Below are positions 19,032 to 28,155 of a stretch of DNA of 64,000 nt, piece by piece. Below the pieces are notes generated by a model. It was not told the origin of the DNA and did not search any database. It was given only the letters and a program-made list of their open reading frames with translations. Source of the stretch: Dietzia sp. JS16-p6b (GTDB taxonomy: Bacteria; Actinomycetota; Actinomycetes; Mycobacteriales; Mycobacteriaceae); assembly GCF_003052165.1 (NCBI RefSeq), contig NZ_CP024869.1, positions 1,770,001-1,834,000 of the forward strand. The letters run 5' to 3'. Made by a program: the position numbers and the translations under genes. Each line of letters starts with the position of its first letter. The stretch's first letter is position 1.

Positions 19032-20573
19032 ATGACAGTCGACCACCCGGACACCGATCCCCTGGAGAGCCTGATCGACCGGCGCGGCGCGGCAGCCCTC
19101 GAGACCCTGGCCGAGTTGCGCGCGGCCGATCCGCCGACGACCGGCGGCCGGGTCCTGTCCTACGTCTACGACTCGGGACTGGAGGGGGTGGACCGCGTGG
19201 CCGTCCGCGCGGCCGGTCTGGCGCACGGCGTCAACGGCCTCGACCCGACCGTGTTCGGGTCGGTCGCGCGGATCCACCGCGGGATCGTGGACCGGGTTCG
19301 CACGATCCTGGGCGGGGGCCCCGGCGACGGTCGGGATATCGACGACGACGTCCACGGTGTCGTGACGTCAGGCGGCACCGAGAGCTGCATGCTGGCGTGT
19401 CTGGCGGCCCGGGAGGTCGCGGGGCGTGCCCCCGGCAGCGGCGGGACGATCGTCGCCCCGGTGACCGTCCACGCGGCGTTCCGCAAGGCCGCTCACGTCC
19501 TGGGGATGCGGTTCGTCGGCGTCGAGGTGGATCCCGCCTCGGGCCGCGTGTCCGCCGCGGACCTCCTGGGTGCCGTGGATCGGGACACCTGCCTGGTGGT
19601 GTGCTCGGCCTCTTCCTACCCCACCGGTGTGATCGACCCGGTCGAACAGGTCGCCGCCGGGCTCGACGCGCACCATGACCCGCGGATCGGGCTGCACGTC
19701 GACGCCTGCCTGGGCGGACTGGTGCTGCCGTTCTGGCCGGGCGGGGTGGGGTCGATGTGGGATCTGCGAATCGGGCGTGTGACCAGCATCTCCGCCGATC
19801 TGCACAAGTACGGTTTCGCCCCCAAAGGGACCTCGGTGCTGCTCAGCCGGGGCCGCACCAGGCATCGCGCATCCTGGTTCTCCACCGTGGACTGGCCGGG
19901 CTACCCGGTGGTCAACCCCACCCTGTCCGGGTCCAAGCCACTCGAACCCGCGGCCGCCGCGTGGGCGGTGCTCGAGGCCCTGGGCGACGACGGTCAGTCC
20001 GAACTCGTCGCGCGCACCGCCAGGGCGACCGCGGCCCTCGTGGAGGGCTTGTCCGGAATCGAGGGCCTGCGGGTGATCGACTCCGATCCAGGACCCCTGA
20101 TCACCGTGGTGGCCGACGGGTCGGTGGGAGATGCCGGGCGGGTCCACCCCCACCTGTGGGCGGACGAGTGCGGTCGAAGGGGCATCGCGGTGCAGGCGCA
20201 ACCGGCCTACCGCCAGCAGCGCGGTGCGTTGCCGTCGTCGTCCCACCTCACCATCACCCCGGTGACCGAACGCCTGACGGACGAGATCCTCGCCGTGGCC
20301 CGGGCGTCCGCCGACGCGGTGCGCGGGAGGCCGGACCCGTCACCCCCGGCGGCGTTCGCCGACGTCCTGGCCGCGCTGGAGGCCGGCGCCCTCTCCCCCG
20401 GTGATCTGCTGACCCTCAACGAGGATGACGTGCACGCGATGGTGTCCGGGGTCCTCGGCGACACAGGTGGAAAAGACGACGGCATGGCGCCACTCCTCGC
20501 GGCGATCGAGCGCCTCCCGGCCGAGGTGGGCGCCCGGCTCGTGCGTGCGTACCTCGCGGCTGTGATGGAGTAG
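19032..20573 (+). CDS. PLP-dependent decarboxylase/lyase, sphingosine-1-phosphate lyase-like
   Basis: 513 aa, fold type I PLP enzyme of the group II decarboxylase/DPL1 family. The PLP-binding features are TSGGTES (112-118), Asp224 in HVDACLGG, and Schiff-base Lys259 in SADLHKYGFAPKG. The HKYG(F/Y)APKG motif is typical of sphingosine-1-phosphate lyases and their bacterial relatives, which cleave phosphorylated aminoalcohols; amino-acid decarboxylation is the alternative. The C-terminus beyond about 440 is an extra helical region not needed for the core fold. It follows the GPH-type transporter and ends before a bidirectional terminator. The substrate is open. Confidence 0.85.
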   Translation: MTVDHPDTDPLESLIDRRGAAALETLAELRAADPPTTGGRVLSYVYDSGLEGVDRVAVRAAGLAHGVNGLDPTVFGSVARIHRGIVDRVRTILGGGPGDGRDIDDDVHGVVTSGGTESCMLACLAAREVAGRAPGSGGTIVAPVTVHAAFRKAAHVLGMRFVGVEVDPASGRVSAADLLGAVDRDTCLVVCSASSYPTGVIDPVEQVAAGLDAHHDPRIGLHVDACLGGLVLPFWPGGVGSMWDLRIGRVTSISADLHKYGFAPKGTSVLLSRGRTRHRASWFSTVDWPGYPVVNPTLSGSKPLEPAAAAWAVLEALGDDGQSELVARTARATAALVEGLSGIEGLRVIDSDPGPLITVVADGSVGDAGRVHPHLWADECGRRGIAVQAQPAYRQQRGALPSSSHLTITPVTERLTDEILAVARASADAVRGRPDPSPPAAFADVLAALEAGALSPGDLLTLNEDDVHAMVSGVLGDTGGKDDGMAPLLAAIERLPAEVGARLVRAYLAAVME

Positions 20574-20590
20574 TCAGGTCCACGACGACG

Positions 20591-20620
20591 GCCGCCCCCC
20601 GACCGGAGTCGAGGGGCGGC
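20591..20620. terminator. Bidirectional terminator hairpin
   Basis: GCCGCCCC/GGGGCGGC perfect 8-bp stem with an inner GAC/GTC pair in the loop. It lies 17 nt after the PLP-enzyme stop and 70 nt past the stop of the convergent membrane-protein gene. Confidence 0.7.
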
Positions 20621-20641
20621 GCGTGATGGCACGTGCTTGTG

Positions 20642-20705
20642 TCAGACCAGGATCGGGTCAGACCAGGACCGGGCCAGGCCCGGATTGCGTCAGACCAGGA
20701 CCGCG
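20642..20705. repeat. 16-bp tandem repeat containing repeated stop codons
   Basis: Copies of TCAGACCAGGAYCGSG start at 20642, 20658 and 20690, with a degenerate copy at 20674. The 20690 copy supplies the final codons and TGA of the minus-strand gene, so read-through would meet further copies of the same ending. Confidence 0.75.
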
Positions 20706-21037
20706 ATGGCGACGTTGACCACTCCGAGAATGCCGGCGACGTTCGCCAGGGTCCTCGTGCTGCCCGCGGCCCTGGCCTCCCGGCGCACGCCGATCACCGC
20801 CACGACCAGGATGACGATCGCGATGACGAGCTTGATCCCGATCTTCATGTGGTTGAGGTCCACGTCCTGCATCTCGCGCAGGCCGACGAGCAGAAGGCCG
20901 GTCACGACCTGGAGGATCGCACCGTGCAGGATCGCCTTGTTCACGAGCGGGGCCTTGATGGTGGCGAGCCACCCGCCGATGATCCCGGCCAGGCCGATGA
21001 AGTGCAGGATCAGAACGATGTCAAAAACGAGGTCCAT
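20690..21037 (-). CDS. Small four-helix membrane protein
   Basis: 115 aa from ATG 21037. Four hydrophobic segments span about 5-25, 35-55, 66-86 and 95-113, separated by short polar loops (KAPLVNK, REMQDVDLNHMK, RREARAAGSTR). Nothing identifies an enzyme. The topology and length resemble the many small conserved membrane proteins of mycolic-acid bacteria. The upstream 68 bp contains a possible iron-regulator box (21077-21095). It shares orientation with the 21106 gene and may be expressed with it. Function unknown. Confidence 0.7.
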   Translation of the reverse strand: MDLVFDIVLILHFIGLAGIIGGWLATIKAPLVNKAILHGAILQVVTGLLLVGLREMQDVDLNHMKIGIKLVIAIVILVVAVIGVRREARAAGSTRTLANVAGILGVVNVAIAVLV

Positions 21038-21076
21038 GGGAAGAAGTGTCTCAAACCCCCTGGTCAGGGTGGTCGC

Positions 21077-21095
21077 TAAGGATCGCCTAACCGCC
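21077..21095 (-). promoter_or_regulatory. Possible IdeR/DtxR iron box
   Basis: On the minus strand GGCGGTTAGGCGATCCTTA agrees with the 19-bp IdeR/DtxR consensus (TTAGGTTAGGCTAACCTAA) at 13 of 19 positions by my hand count. It lies 40-58 nt upstream of the small membrane-protein ATG, a sensible operator position. Weak without a statistical score. Confidence 0.35.
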
Positions 21096-21105
21096 CGAGG
21101 GGGGT

Positions 21106-21807
21106 TCAGCGGTGCAGCAGGGTCGCAAATCCCACCAGTGCGACCCCGCCGACGGTCATCACGGCGAACGCCACCCACCGTGTGTCCCATTCGAGCATCC
21201 GCTCGTACGCCGCGGTGACCTTCCGGGTGGCGACGGGGAAGCGTGACCACACCCACGCCAGGAGGACGAACGGCCCGATCAGCGCGACCAGAAAGACGAG
21301 GTAGGCGCACACCCTGACCACGGGATCCGTGCTCACGCTCTCGACCAACCGTCCGGTGAGATACATGATCGGCAGTGTGGTCAGGCCGATGACGGCCGAG
21401 GTGAACCCGAGGACGAACAGGGCGGCCGGGGGGGAACTCTGGTCGGGTGCCCGCTCGGGGCGTCGTGGGAGCTCGGGGACGACCCGGACCCACAGCACCA
21501 TCGCGCACGCCAGAGCCAGCAGAAGCACGCCCACCACCAGGTCGACATCGCGGTTCGCCACCACCGCATCCCCGCGCCGGTGGGCCTGGTCCACGAGATT
21601 CGCGGGGTTGACGCCGTGGAGGACCAGCGCGAGCGCGGTGGCCCCGGACGCCAGACCCGTGAGCAACCACGTCATACGTGCGCGCACGTTCTGATTCCGC
21701 GCGAGGATGTCGGCGGTCGCGCCGTAGAGCGCGGGACTCAGGCCCAGCGCCAGGCCGAACCCGATCAGTGTCGGCACGGCCGCGATCCATCCCGCCACCT
21801 CGTGCAT
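21106..21807 (-). CDS. Polytopic membrane protein, GAP/Sap-like
   Basis: 233 aa from ATG 21807 with six predicted helices. The opening TLIGFGLALGLSPALYGATADIL, the following WLLTGLASGATALALVLHG and the central LFVLGFTSAVIGLTTLPIMYL repeat the pattern of the GAP/Sap family (peptidoglycolipid- or sulfolipid-addressing proteins; LysE-like fold). Those proteins help move surface lipids in mycobacteria; here the cargo is unknown and the assignment is by pattern only. It is divergent from the ATP-grasp gene with a 102-bp shared promoter region. Confidence 0.6.
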   Translation of the reverse strand: MHEVAGWIAAVPTLIGFGLALGLSPALYGATADILARNQNVRARMTWLLTGLASGATALALVLHGVNPANLVDQAHRRGDAVVANRDVDLVVGVLLLALACAMVLWVRVVPELPRRPERAPDQSSPPAALFVLGFTSAVIGLTTLPIMYLTGRLVESVSTDPVVRVCAYLVFLVALIGPFVLLAWVWSRFPVATRKVTAAYERMLEWDTRWVAFAVMTVGGVALVGFATLLHR

Positions 21808-21871
21808 GCGCCCCCGTTTCGTCGTCTCGACAGTAGTACCGATTGGGGACCGGTCGCGCCCGGGTCGGCAA

Positions 21872-21877
21872 TAGTAT
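21872..21877 (+). promoter_or_regulatory. Putative -10 box for the ATP-grasp operon
   Basis: TAGTAT lies 5 nt before an in-frame GTG at 21883 and 32 nt before the ribosome-binding-site-preceded ATG 21910. Transcription probably begins around 21883. Confidence 0.45.
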
Positions 21878-21909
21878 GACCAGTGTTCACCGCCGCTGAG
21901 AGGACCACG

Positions 21910-23121
21910 ATGCGCGTACTCGTCACCAGTTCCAGGAACACCTTCGCCCTGGACATCATCCGCAAGCTCGGCAGCCGTGGTCACACCGTGGTGGCGAGCG
22001 ACACCTACTCGGGAGCGACGGGCAGTCACTCCAAGTACCTCGCGGGCCATGCCGTCACGGCCTCCCCCCGCTACGACACCGACCAGTTCATCCGCGACGT
22101 GAACCGGATCGTCGGAGAGTACGAGATCGACCTGATCATCCCGACCTTCGAGGAGGTGTTCTACCTCGCGGCGCGGGCCGCCGATCTGCCCGCGGGGGTC
22201 ACGCTCTTCGCCGGGAGATTTGCCAAGCTCGCGCAGTTGCACGACAAGGCCAGCTTCCAGCGGCTGGTGGAGCGGTCCGGAGTGCCGATCCCCGAGACAG
22301 TCGTCGCCACAGACCATGCCTCGCTGATGGCCGCAATCGACAAGTACCCGCGCTATTTCGCCCGCGCGGCGTTCTCGCGGGGAGGCGTGGGTCTGTTGAC
22401 CAACACCGGGCCGCTGGCGGGCAAGATGGCCGTTGACGACTGCCACCCCACCGAGGAACAGCCGTGGCTCGTGCAACCGTTCGTCGACGGCCCCATGGTG
22501 TGTACCTACAGCACCGTCGTGGACGGCCGGGTCACCTCGCACTGCACCTATCGCGCGCCCGAGCAGTGGGCGCACAGTACGGGCATCACCTTCCTCGCCG
22601 TGGACAGCACCGACACCCTCGACTACACCAGGCGCATCGTCGAGGCACTCGATCCTGGGTTCACGGGCCAGCTCTCCTTCGACTTCGTCGACGACAACGG
22701 GCAGTTCTACGCCATCGAGTGCAATCCACGTCCGACCAACGGCGTCATCCTGCTCGGCGCCGAGGAGCTCGAGCAGGCGCTGACCGGCGGGAACTCCGAG
22801 CCGTTCGTCGTCGAACCGGGCGTCGAGCGCCAGATCAGCCTTGCCGTACTCGCCGACGCGTTCGCCGAGCCGCTCAAGCATCTGCCCACCTCACTGCACG
22901 ACCTGCTCCACGTGAAGGACGTCGGTTCGGGGTGGCACGACTCCTTCGCCATGATGTGGAGCCCCGCGACGCTCATCCACGGTGCCAAGCTGAGCCACGG
23001 CCAGCGCAAGGAGTTGCTGGGCGCTCTGGGCGACGACATCGTGTGGAACGGAGAGCCCATCACGAGAATGAGCGCGGCCGATGCAGCCTCCCTCGAGGAC
23101 GTTCACGAGCAGCGGATCTGA
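21910..23121 (+). CDS. ATP-grasp family ligase-like protein
   Basis: 403 aa from ATG 21910, preceded by GAGAGGA. The N-terminal Rossmann-like preATP-grasp domain (MRVLVTSSRNTFALDIIRKLG, about 1-95) is followed by the ATP-grasp fold. LHDKASFQRLVERSGVPIPETV (about 113-135) opens the ATP-binding half, and the metal-binding end is FVDDNGQFYAIECNPRPTNG (about 267-287), where the E-C-N-P-R set matches the Mg2+ ligands. Such proteins ligate a carboxylate to an amine or thiol. The partner substrates are unknown. A leaderless GTG at 21883 would add 9 residues. The next gene, 88 nt downstream, is an aminopeptidase-like hydrolase. Confidence 0.82.
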   Translation: MRVLVTSSRNTFALDIIRKLGSRGHTVVASDTYSGATGSHSKYLAGHAVTASPRYDTDQFIRDVNRIVGEYEIDLIIPTFEEVFYLAARAADLPAGVTLFAGRFAKLAQLHDKASFQRLVERSGVPIPETVVATDHASLMAAIDKYPRYFARAAFSRGGVGLLTNTGPLAGKMAVDDCHPTEEQPWLVQPFVDGPMVCTYSTVVDGRVTSHCTYRAPEQWAHSTGITFLAVDSTDTLDYTRRIVEALDPGFTGQLSFDFVDDNGQFYAIECNPRPTNGVILLGAEELEQALTGGNSEPFVVEPGVERQISLAVLADAFAEPLKHLPTSLHDLLHVKDVGSGWHDSFAMMWSPATLIHGAKLSHGQRKELLGALGDDIVWNGEPITRMSAADAASLEDVHEQRI

Positions 23122-23209
23122 GAATCGCGCGGTCAGGTGTGTCCTTCGCGCTCGGGTTGCGGCCGGGACCGGTCCGCCGGTCGACACCGGTGAGGCAGTC
23201 GGTGGAAAC

Positions 23210-24421
23210 GTGATACTGCACCGCCCGCTGGTGTCGTCCCTGGTGGCCGGTACCCCGGGAGTGCGCAGCGTCAGACGACCGGCCGACGATGGCAGGCCCG
23301 CGTTCGACCTGGCCTACGTGCGGACCGGCCCGCGCACCCGCCGCCCGACGGTGGTGGTCCCCGGCGGCCCGGGACTGGGTTCGGTGCTCCCCTATCGTGG
23401 GTTCAGGCGCCATGCCGGTCGCCTCGGGCTCGATCTGATCATGATCGAGCACAGGGGCGTCGGCCTGTCCCGCACCGACACCTCCGGGTGGGACCTGCCG
23501 GAATCGGCCATGCGGGTCGCCGCCGTCGCCGGGGACATCGCCGCGGTTCTCGACCGGGAGCACGTGGACTCGGCTCACCTCGCCGGATCCTCCTACGGGA
23601 GCTACGTCGTGTCCTGCGTCGGCGCCCTGTACCCGGAACGCGTCGCGGGGATGCTGTTGGACTCGGCGCTGCAGTCGTCGACGGACATCGACCTGGAGCG
23701 GCGGGCCGTGCGCTCGACATTCTGGGAGGCAGACACCGACATCGCGGCGGATGTGCGACGTCTCCACGCGCGCGGGGAGGACGGTCGGCGACTGCTCGAC
23801 GTGATCCGCGCGGCCCATGAGTTGGGTGGGCCGGAACTGCTCGGTCCGCTACTGCGGGCGAGGGTGCGGGGACGGGGACGGTTTCCGACCCCGGACGCCG
23901 TGGCCTGGCGACTGCTCGAGACGTACGCGACCAGGGGTGGCTCGCCCGCTCGCGTTCCGGGGGTCTACGAGTTCGACCTCGCCGGGACGATCGGATTCCG
24001 CGAGCTGGGGTACGGCGCGCCCACGGACGGCCTGCCCCTGGATCCCGCGCTCACCTATGCTCCGATCGCGCACCGGTTCCCCGGGTTCGATGCGGAGCCG
24101 GTCGACCTGCGTCGCGAGACCTCCTGGTTCACCTGGCCGATGGTGCTTCTCAGCGGTACCAGGGATCTGCGCACACCGCCCGCCATCGCTGATCGCGTGG
24201 CCTCGATCGCCCCGGACCCGGTTGTCGCCCGGATCGACAACGGCCACAGTGCGTTGGACACCCATCCCGAAGCGATGCTGGTCGCGATCGAGCACCTGGT
24301 CACCGGTCGTCACCACGATCTTCCCGGCCGGGTCGATGCGCTGAACGCTCTTCCCCGCCGCGGCGTGTCGGCCCGGTTTCCGGACGTGCTCTCGGGACTG
24401 GTTCGCCGTGTCGGGACCTGA
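23210..24421 (+). CDS. Alpha/beta hydrolase, proline iminopeptidase-like
   Basis: 403 aa from GTG 23210 (GGTGGA just upstream). The oxyanion motif GGPGLG is at 52-57, the nucleophile elbow GSSYG at 126-130 (Ser128), the acid Asp319 in SGTRDLRTPP and His346 in DNGHSALD, so the triad is complete. The GGPG motif places it with peptidase family S33 (proline iminopeptidase/tripeptidyl aminopeptidase-like). No signal peptide. The frame is open further upstream and overlaps the ATP-grasp 3' end by 41 nt if a TTG at 23081 were used, which I consider less likely. It is on the same strand as the ATP-grasp gene and probably in the same operon. Confidence 0.83.
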   Translation: MILHRPLVSSLVAGTPGVRSVRRPADDGRPAFDLAYVRTGPRTRRPTVVVPGGPGLGSVLPYRGFRRHAGRLGLDLIMIEHRGVGLSRTDTSGWDLPESAMRVAAVAGDIAAVLDREHVDSAHLAGSSYGSYVVSCVGALYPERVAGMLLDSALQSSTDIDLERRAVRSTFWEADTDIAADVRRLHARGEDGRRLLDVIRAAHELGGPELLGPLLRARVRGRGRFPTPDAVAWRLLETYATRGGSPARVPGVYEFDLAGTIGFRELGYGAPTDGLPLDPALTYAPIAHRFPGFDAEPVDLRRETSWFTWPMVLLSGTRDLRTPPAIADRVASIAPDPVVARIDNGHSALDTHPEAMLVAIEHLVTGRHHDLPGRVDALNALPRRGVSARFPDVLSGLVRRVGT

Positions 24422-24438
24422 GCCTGGAGGCGAGTCGT

Positions 24439-24876
24439 TCAGGCGTCCTCGGACTGACGCGGCAGGACCACGACGGGCGAGTGCGCGTGCGACACCACAT
24501 GCTGGCTCACCGAGCCCATGAGCAGTCCGCGGAAGCCACCCCATCCCCGGCTGCCCACCACCACGAGCCGGGCGTCCTGCGACGCGGTGACGATCGCCTC
24601 CGCAGGATGACCGCGGATCACGGTCTGCTCAACCTGTGCCTCGTCACCCAGCGTGTCCCGAACGGAGTCCGCGAGCATGGTGCGAGCCCTGTCCTCCAGG
24701 ACTTCGGGGTCCACCCACCCGGCCATGGCGTACGGGCCGACGACTGCCGGCGTCTCCACTGCGGCGAGCGCGATCACGGGCGCCCCGACCGTGCTCGCGT
24801 AGTCGGCGGCCCAGGCCAGGGCCTTGAGCGAGTCCGGGCCCCCGTCCACCCCTACGACGACTGGCTTTGCGTCCAT
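24439..24876 (-). CDS. Universal stress protein (UspA family)
   Basis: 145 aa from ATG 24876, preceded by GGAGG. A single Usp domain: VVVGVDGGPDSLKAL at the N-terminus, and the ATP-binding glycine motif G-x2-G-x9-G-S (GSRG to GS in GSRGWGGFRGLLMGSVSQHV) at the C-terminal end, followed by the SPVVVLP strand. ATP-binding Usps modulate metabolism under hypoxia or stress in actinobacteria. It is convergent with the hydrolase gene (17 nt apart). It marks the left edge of the normal-GC sequence before the AT-richer patch. Confidence 0.92.
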   Translation of the reverse strand: MDAKPVVVGVDGGPDSLKALAWAADYASTVGAPVIALAAVETPAVVGPYAMAGWVDPEVLEDRARTMLADSVRDTLGDEAQVEQTVIRGHPAEAIVTASQDARLVVVGSRGWGGFRGLLMGSVSQHVVSHAHSPVVVLPRQSEDA

Positions 24877-25329
24877 TGGTCGACCTCCTCCGTGAGACCG
24901 TCGACGGGGCATCCGGCGTCAGTCCGGATCCGGCGACACTCTCACCGTAACCCGACCGGCAGGACTCCGTAGGGAAGAGAAGAGATCGGATCGAGCAGTA
25001 TCTGGGTACTCGAGTGCCCGTTCAAAGGTCTGCCGGGCTCGCACCAAGGTCGACCTCCGACCTGCAGGCCCGAAGGACAGATCGGCACGCTGCACGAGAC
25101 GACCAACGGGCCGCACTGGCAGCGGATAGGCTTGAGTACTGGCCATCTCTACCAGTGGGCGACCGGCCGCTTCCAGCAGTGTCCCCATCGCTGACCGACA
25201 GGTCTCAGAGTCTCGTGGTCGTCCCCCGTCGAACGGGCGATTGAGTTCATCACGGCGGGGATGGTCAAACGTTGAAAGAGTGATTTCTCTTCGCTGGTTG
25301 ATCGGCAACCCCTAGGAAGTTGCCGAGCA
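24877..25329. other. AT-richer intergenic stretch without a supportable gene
   Basis: About 450 bp. Base composition shifts from the GC-rich background at about 24950. Several short frames are open, including one on the minus strand from 25308 to 24919, but it needs a TTG start, has no clear ribosome binding site and shows no recognisable protein pattern. The only clear structure is the hairpin at 25303-25325. It may be flanking material of the adjacent acquired gene. Confidence 0.5.
25303..25325 (-). terminator. Hairpin after the low-GC membrane-protein gene
   Basis: Perfect 7-bp arms CGGCAAC/GTTGCCG around a 9-nt loop containing CCTAGG, starting 4 nt beyond the stop codon of the minus-strand gene. 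No T-tract. Confidence 0.5.
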
Positions 25330-26061
25330 TCAGATAATCCCGAGGTCTTCGCCGCCCTCTGCCTGTCTCGGGGTGTCTATTGCCAGCTTTCGACTGTAAG
25401 AATGAAAGACCATCAAAGATATTTGGACTACCAAAAAACCAGCAAGGAAAACGAGGAACGGCAATATTCCGTGCCCTTCTCCAATGAACTTCCAAAAGGC
25501 CCCGTAGAGTAGCGTGGTCACTCCTATTGCGCCAGCTAGGGCGATAATGAACTCTTTGCGAGTTCCCCCCTCCATTTGCTCCATGAGGTCGACTCTCACC
25601 GGTTCGTAATTTCGACCCCCGAGGGCGTACTGAGTTCTAACACGAGTCTTCTCGCAAGAAAGTCTGATCGCGCGGCGAAAAACACCGGCCAGGTTAATAG
25701 TCACAACGAGGTACCAAACGGGGGCCGGTTGGCTGTTGGCATCGGATCGCATGGCAGTGGTCAACAGCAAAGCGGGAGAAGCCAATGTCCAAAGGATTAC
25801 CTCGGCGAACTTCCAGGCTGGGACGTAGTAGCTGGATATGAGTAGAGCTTCTGCTCTGATCCGTAGACGATGGAGCGATGCCTGTCTCTCAGAATCGCTC
25901 TCTGCAACTAGCGAGTCCCGAATCCACTCAAGAGTCTTCCGTGCCTTGGCGAGTCGAGAAACCTGGGCCAAAGCTACAGCGATGGCGGTTAGCGCTGACA
26001 AGGCTGCGAGGACCGCTCCGGCCAAAGTCAGGAGGTCCGCGCCTTCGGGTATCCAGTTCAT
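25330..26061 (-). CDS. Low-GC multi-pass membrane protein of unknown function
   Basis: 243 aa. Predicted helices lie at about 12-35, 85-105, 112-130, 172-192 and 200-222. Between helices 1 and 2 is a charged cytoplasmic segment (SRLAKARKTLEWIRDSLVAE to LHRLRIRAEALL), and between the middle and last pairs a polar loop with TQYALGGRNYEPV. The codon and base composition (near 50% GC by eye, with A-rich runs) is unlike all neighbours, which suggests recent transfer. It lies between the Usp gene and the 3' end of the ABC-F gene, with its own terminator hairpin. No homologous family recognised; I assign no function. Confidence 0.65.
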   Translation of the reverse strand: MNWIPEGADLLTLAGAVLAALSALTAIAVALAQVSRLAKARKTLEWIRDSLVAESDSERQASLHRLRIRAEALLISSYYVPAWKFAEVILWTLASPALLLTTAMRSDANSQPAPVWYLVVTINLAGVFRRAIRLSCEKTRVRTQYALGGRNYEPVRVDLMEQMEGGTRKEFIIALAGAIGVTTLLYGAFWKFIGEGHGILPFLVFLAGFLVVQISLMVFHSYSRKLAIDTPRQAEGGEDLGII

Positions 26062-26112
26062 TCAGATTCTTTCGCCCTCGAACCGATTCCGCTAAGCCCT
26101 TGCGTTCGCACG

Positions 26113-27744
<1,632 letters not shown>

Positions 27745-27887
27745 GTGCGCGGGTACCTCGTCTGTTCTCGGGTGGGTTCTGGCCGACCAGCCACTCTACC
27801 TGCGGCGCGAGTCGCGGGACGACTCCGGTGACCGGGGTCTCCGCCCGGGCCTGGTCCACCCGCCGGACAGCGCCCCCGGGGGTGACC

Positions 27888-28128
27888 TCACCCCGCTCTG
27901 CGCCCGTACAGGTTCTGGACTGCGCGGCCGGTGCGTCCCCCCGGTCGTCGGACAGGAGCGTGTCGGTGATGACGCCGCCACCGGGACCGCCCACGTCTCG
28001 AAGTCCAGATGCACCCACCCCGGTTCCGGTTCCCGGTGCAGCGAGACCACCAGGTCGCAGTTGACCGCCGGGTAGGTCAGCGGGTCGGCGGTCAGCTGGT
28101 GGTAGAACGCTCCCGGCACGTCCACGCC
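27888..28128 (-). pseudogene. Remnant of an acyl-CoA thioesterase-like gene
   Basis: On the minus strand a hot-dog thioesterase C-terminal segment is spread over three frames: LHREPEPGWVHLDFETW in one, GGGVITDTLLSDDRG in the next, and TGRAVQNLYGRRAG then TGA at 27888 in the third. Two 1-nt deletions (near 27995 and 27935) would rejoin them. Even so, only about 80 residues of a roughly 260-residue family remain, because the lycopene cyclase gene begins at once on the other strand. The W-V-x-L-D, T-x-T-x-L-x-D-x-R-G and R-A-x-Q-x-L-Y blocks are the basis of the call. Confidence 0.6.
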
Positions 28129-28141
28129 CTCCCCTCGGCGG

Positions 28142-28147
28142 TACTGT
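28142..28147 (+). promoter_or_regulatory. Putative -10 box for leaderless lycopene cyclase gene
   Basis: TACTGT, then 5 nt, then GTG 28153 (ATG 28156 directly follows). Confidence 0.4.
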
Positions 28148-28155
28148 CAGTCGTG

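Larger units (their letters stand above)
27745..28155. other. Gap between the ABC-F and lycopene cyclase genes
   Basis: About 410 bp. It holds the thioesterase remnant (27888-28128) and, next to the ABC-F start, about 140 bp that should contain the ABC-F promoter. I could not pick out a convincing -35/-10 pair there. Confidence 0.5.

Noticed and set aside
24919-25308. Possible 129-aa gene on the minus strand
   Set aside because: TTG start, poor ribosome binding site, no recognisable pattern, and composition changing across it; kept only as an unassigned stretch.
24950-26110. Prophage or integrative element
   Set aside because: No integrase, no att-like direct repeats, no tRNA and only one gene.
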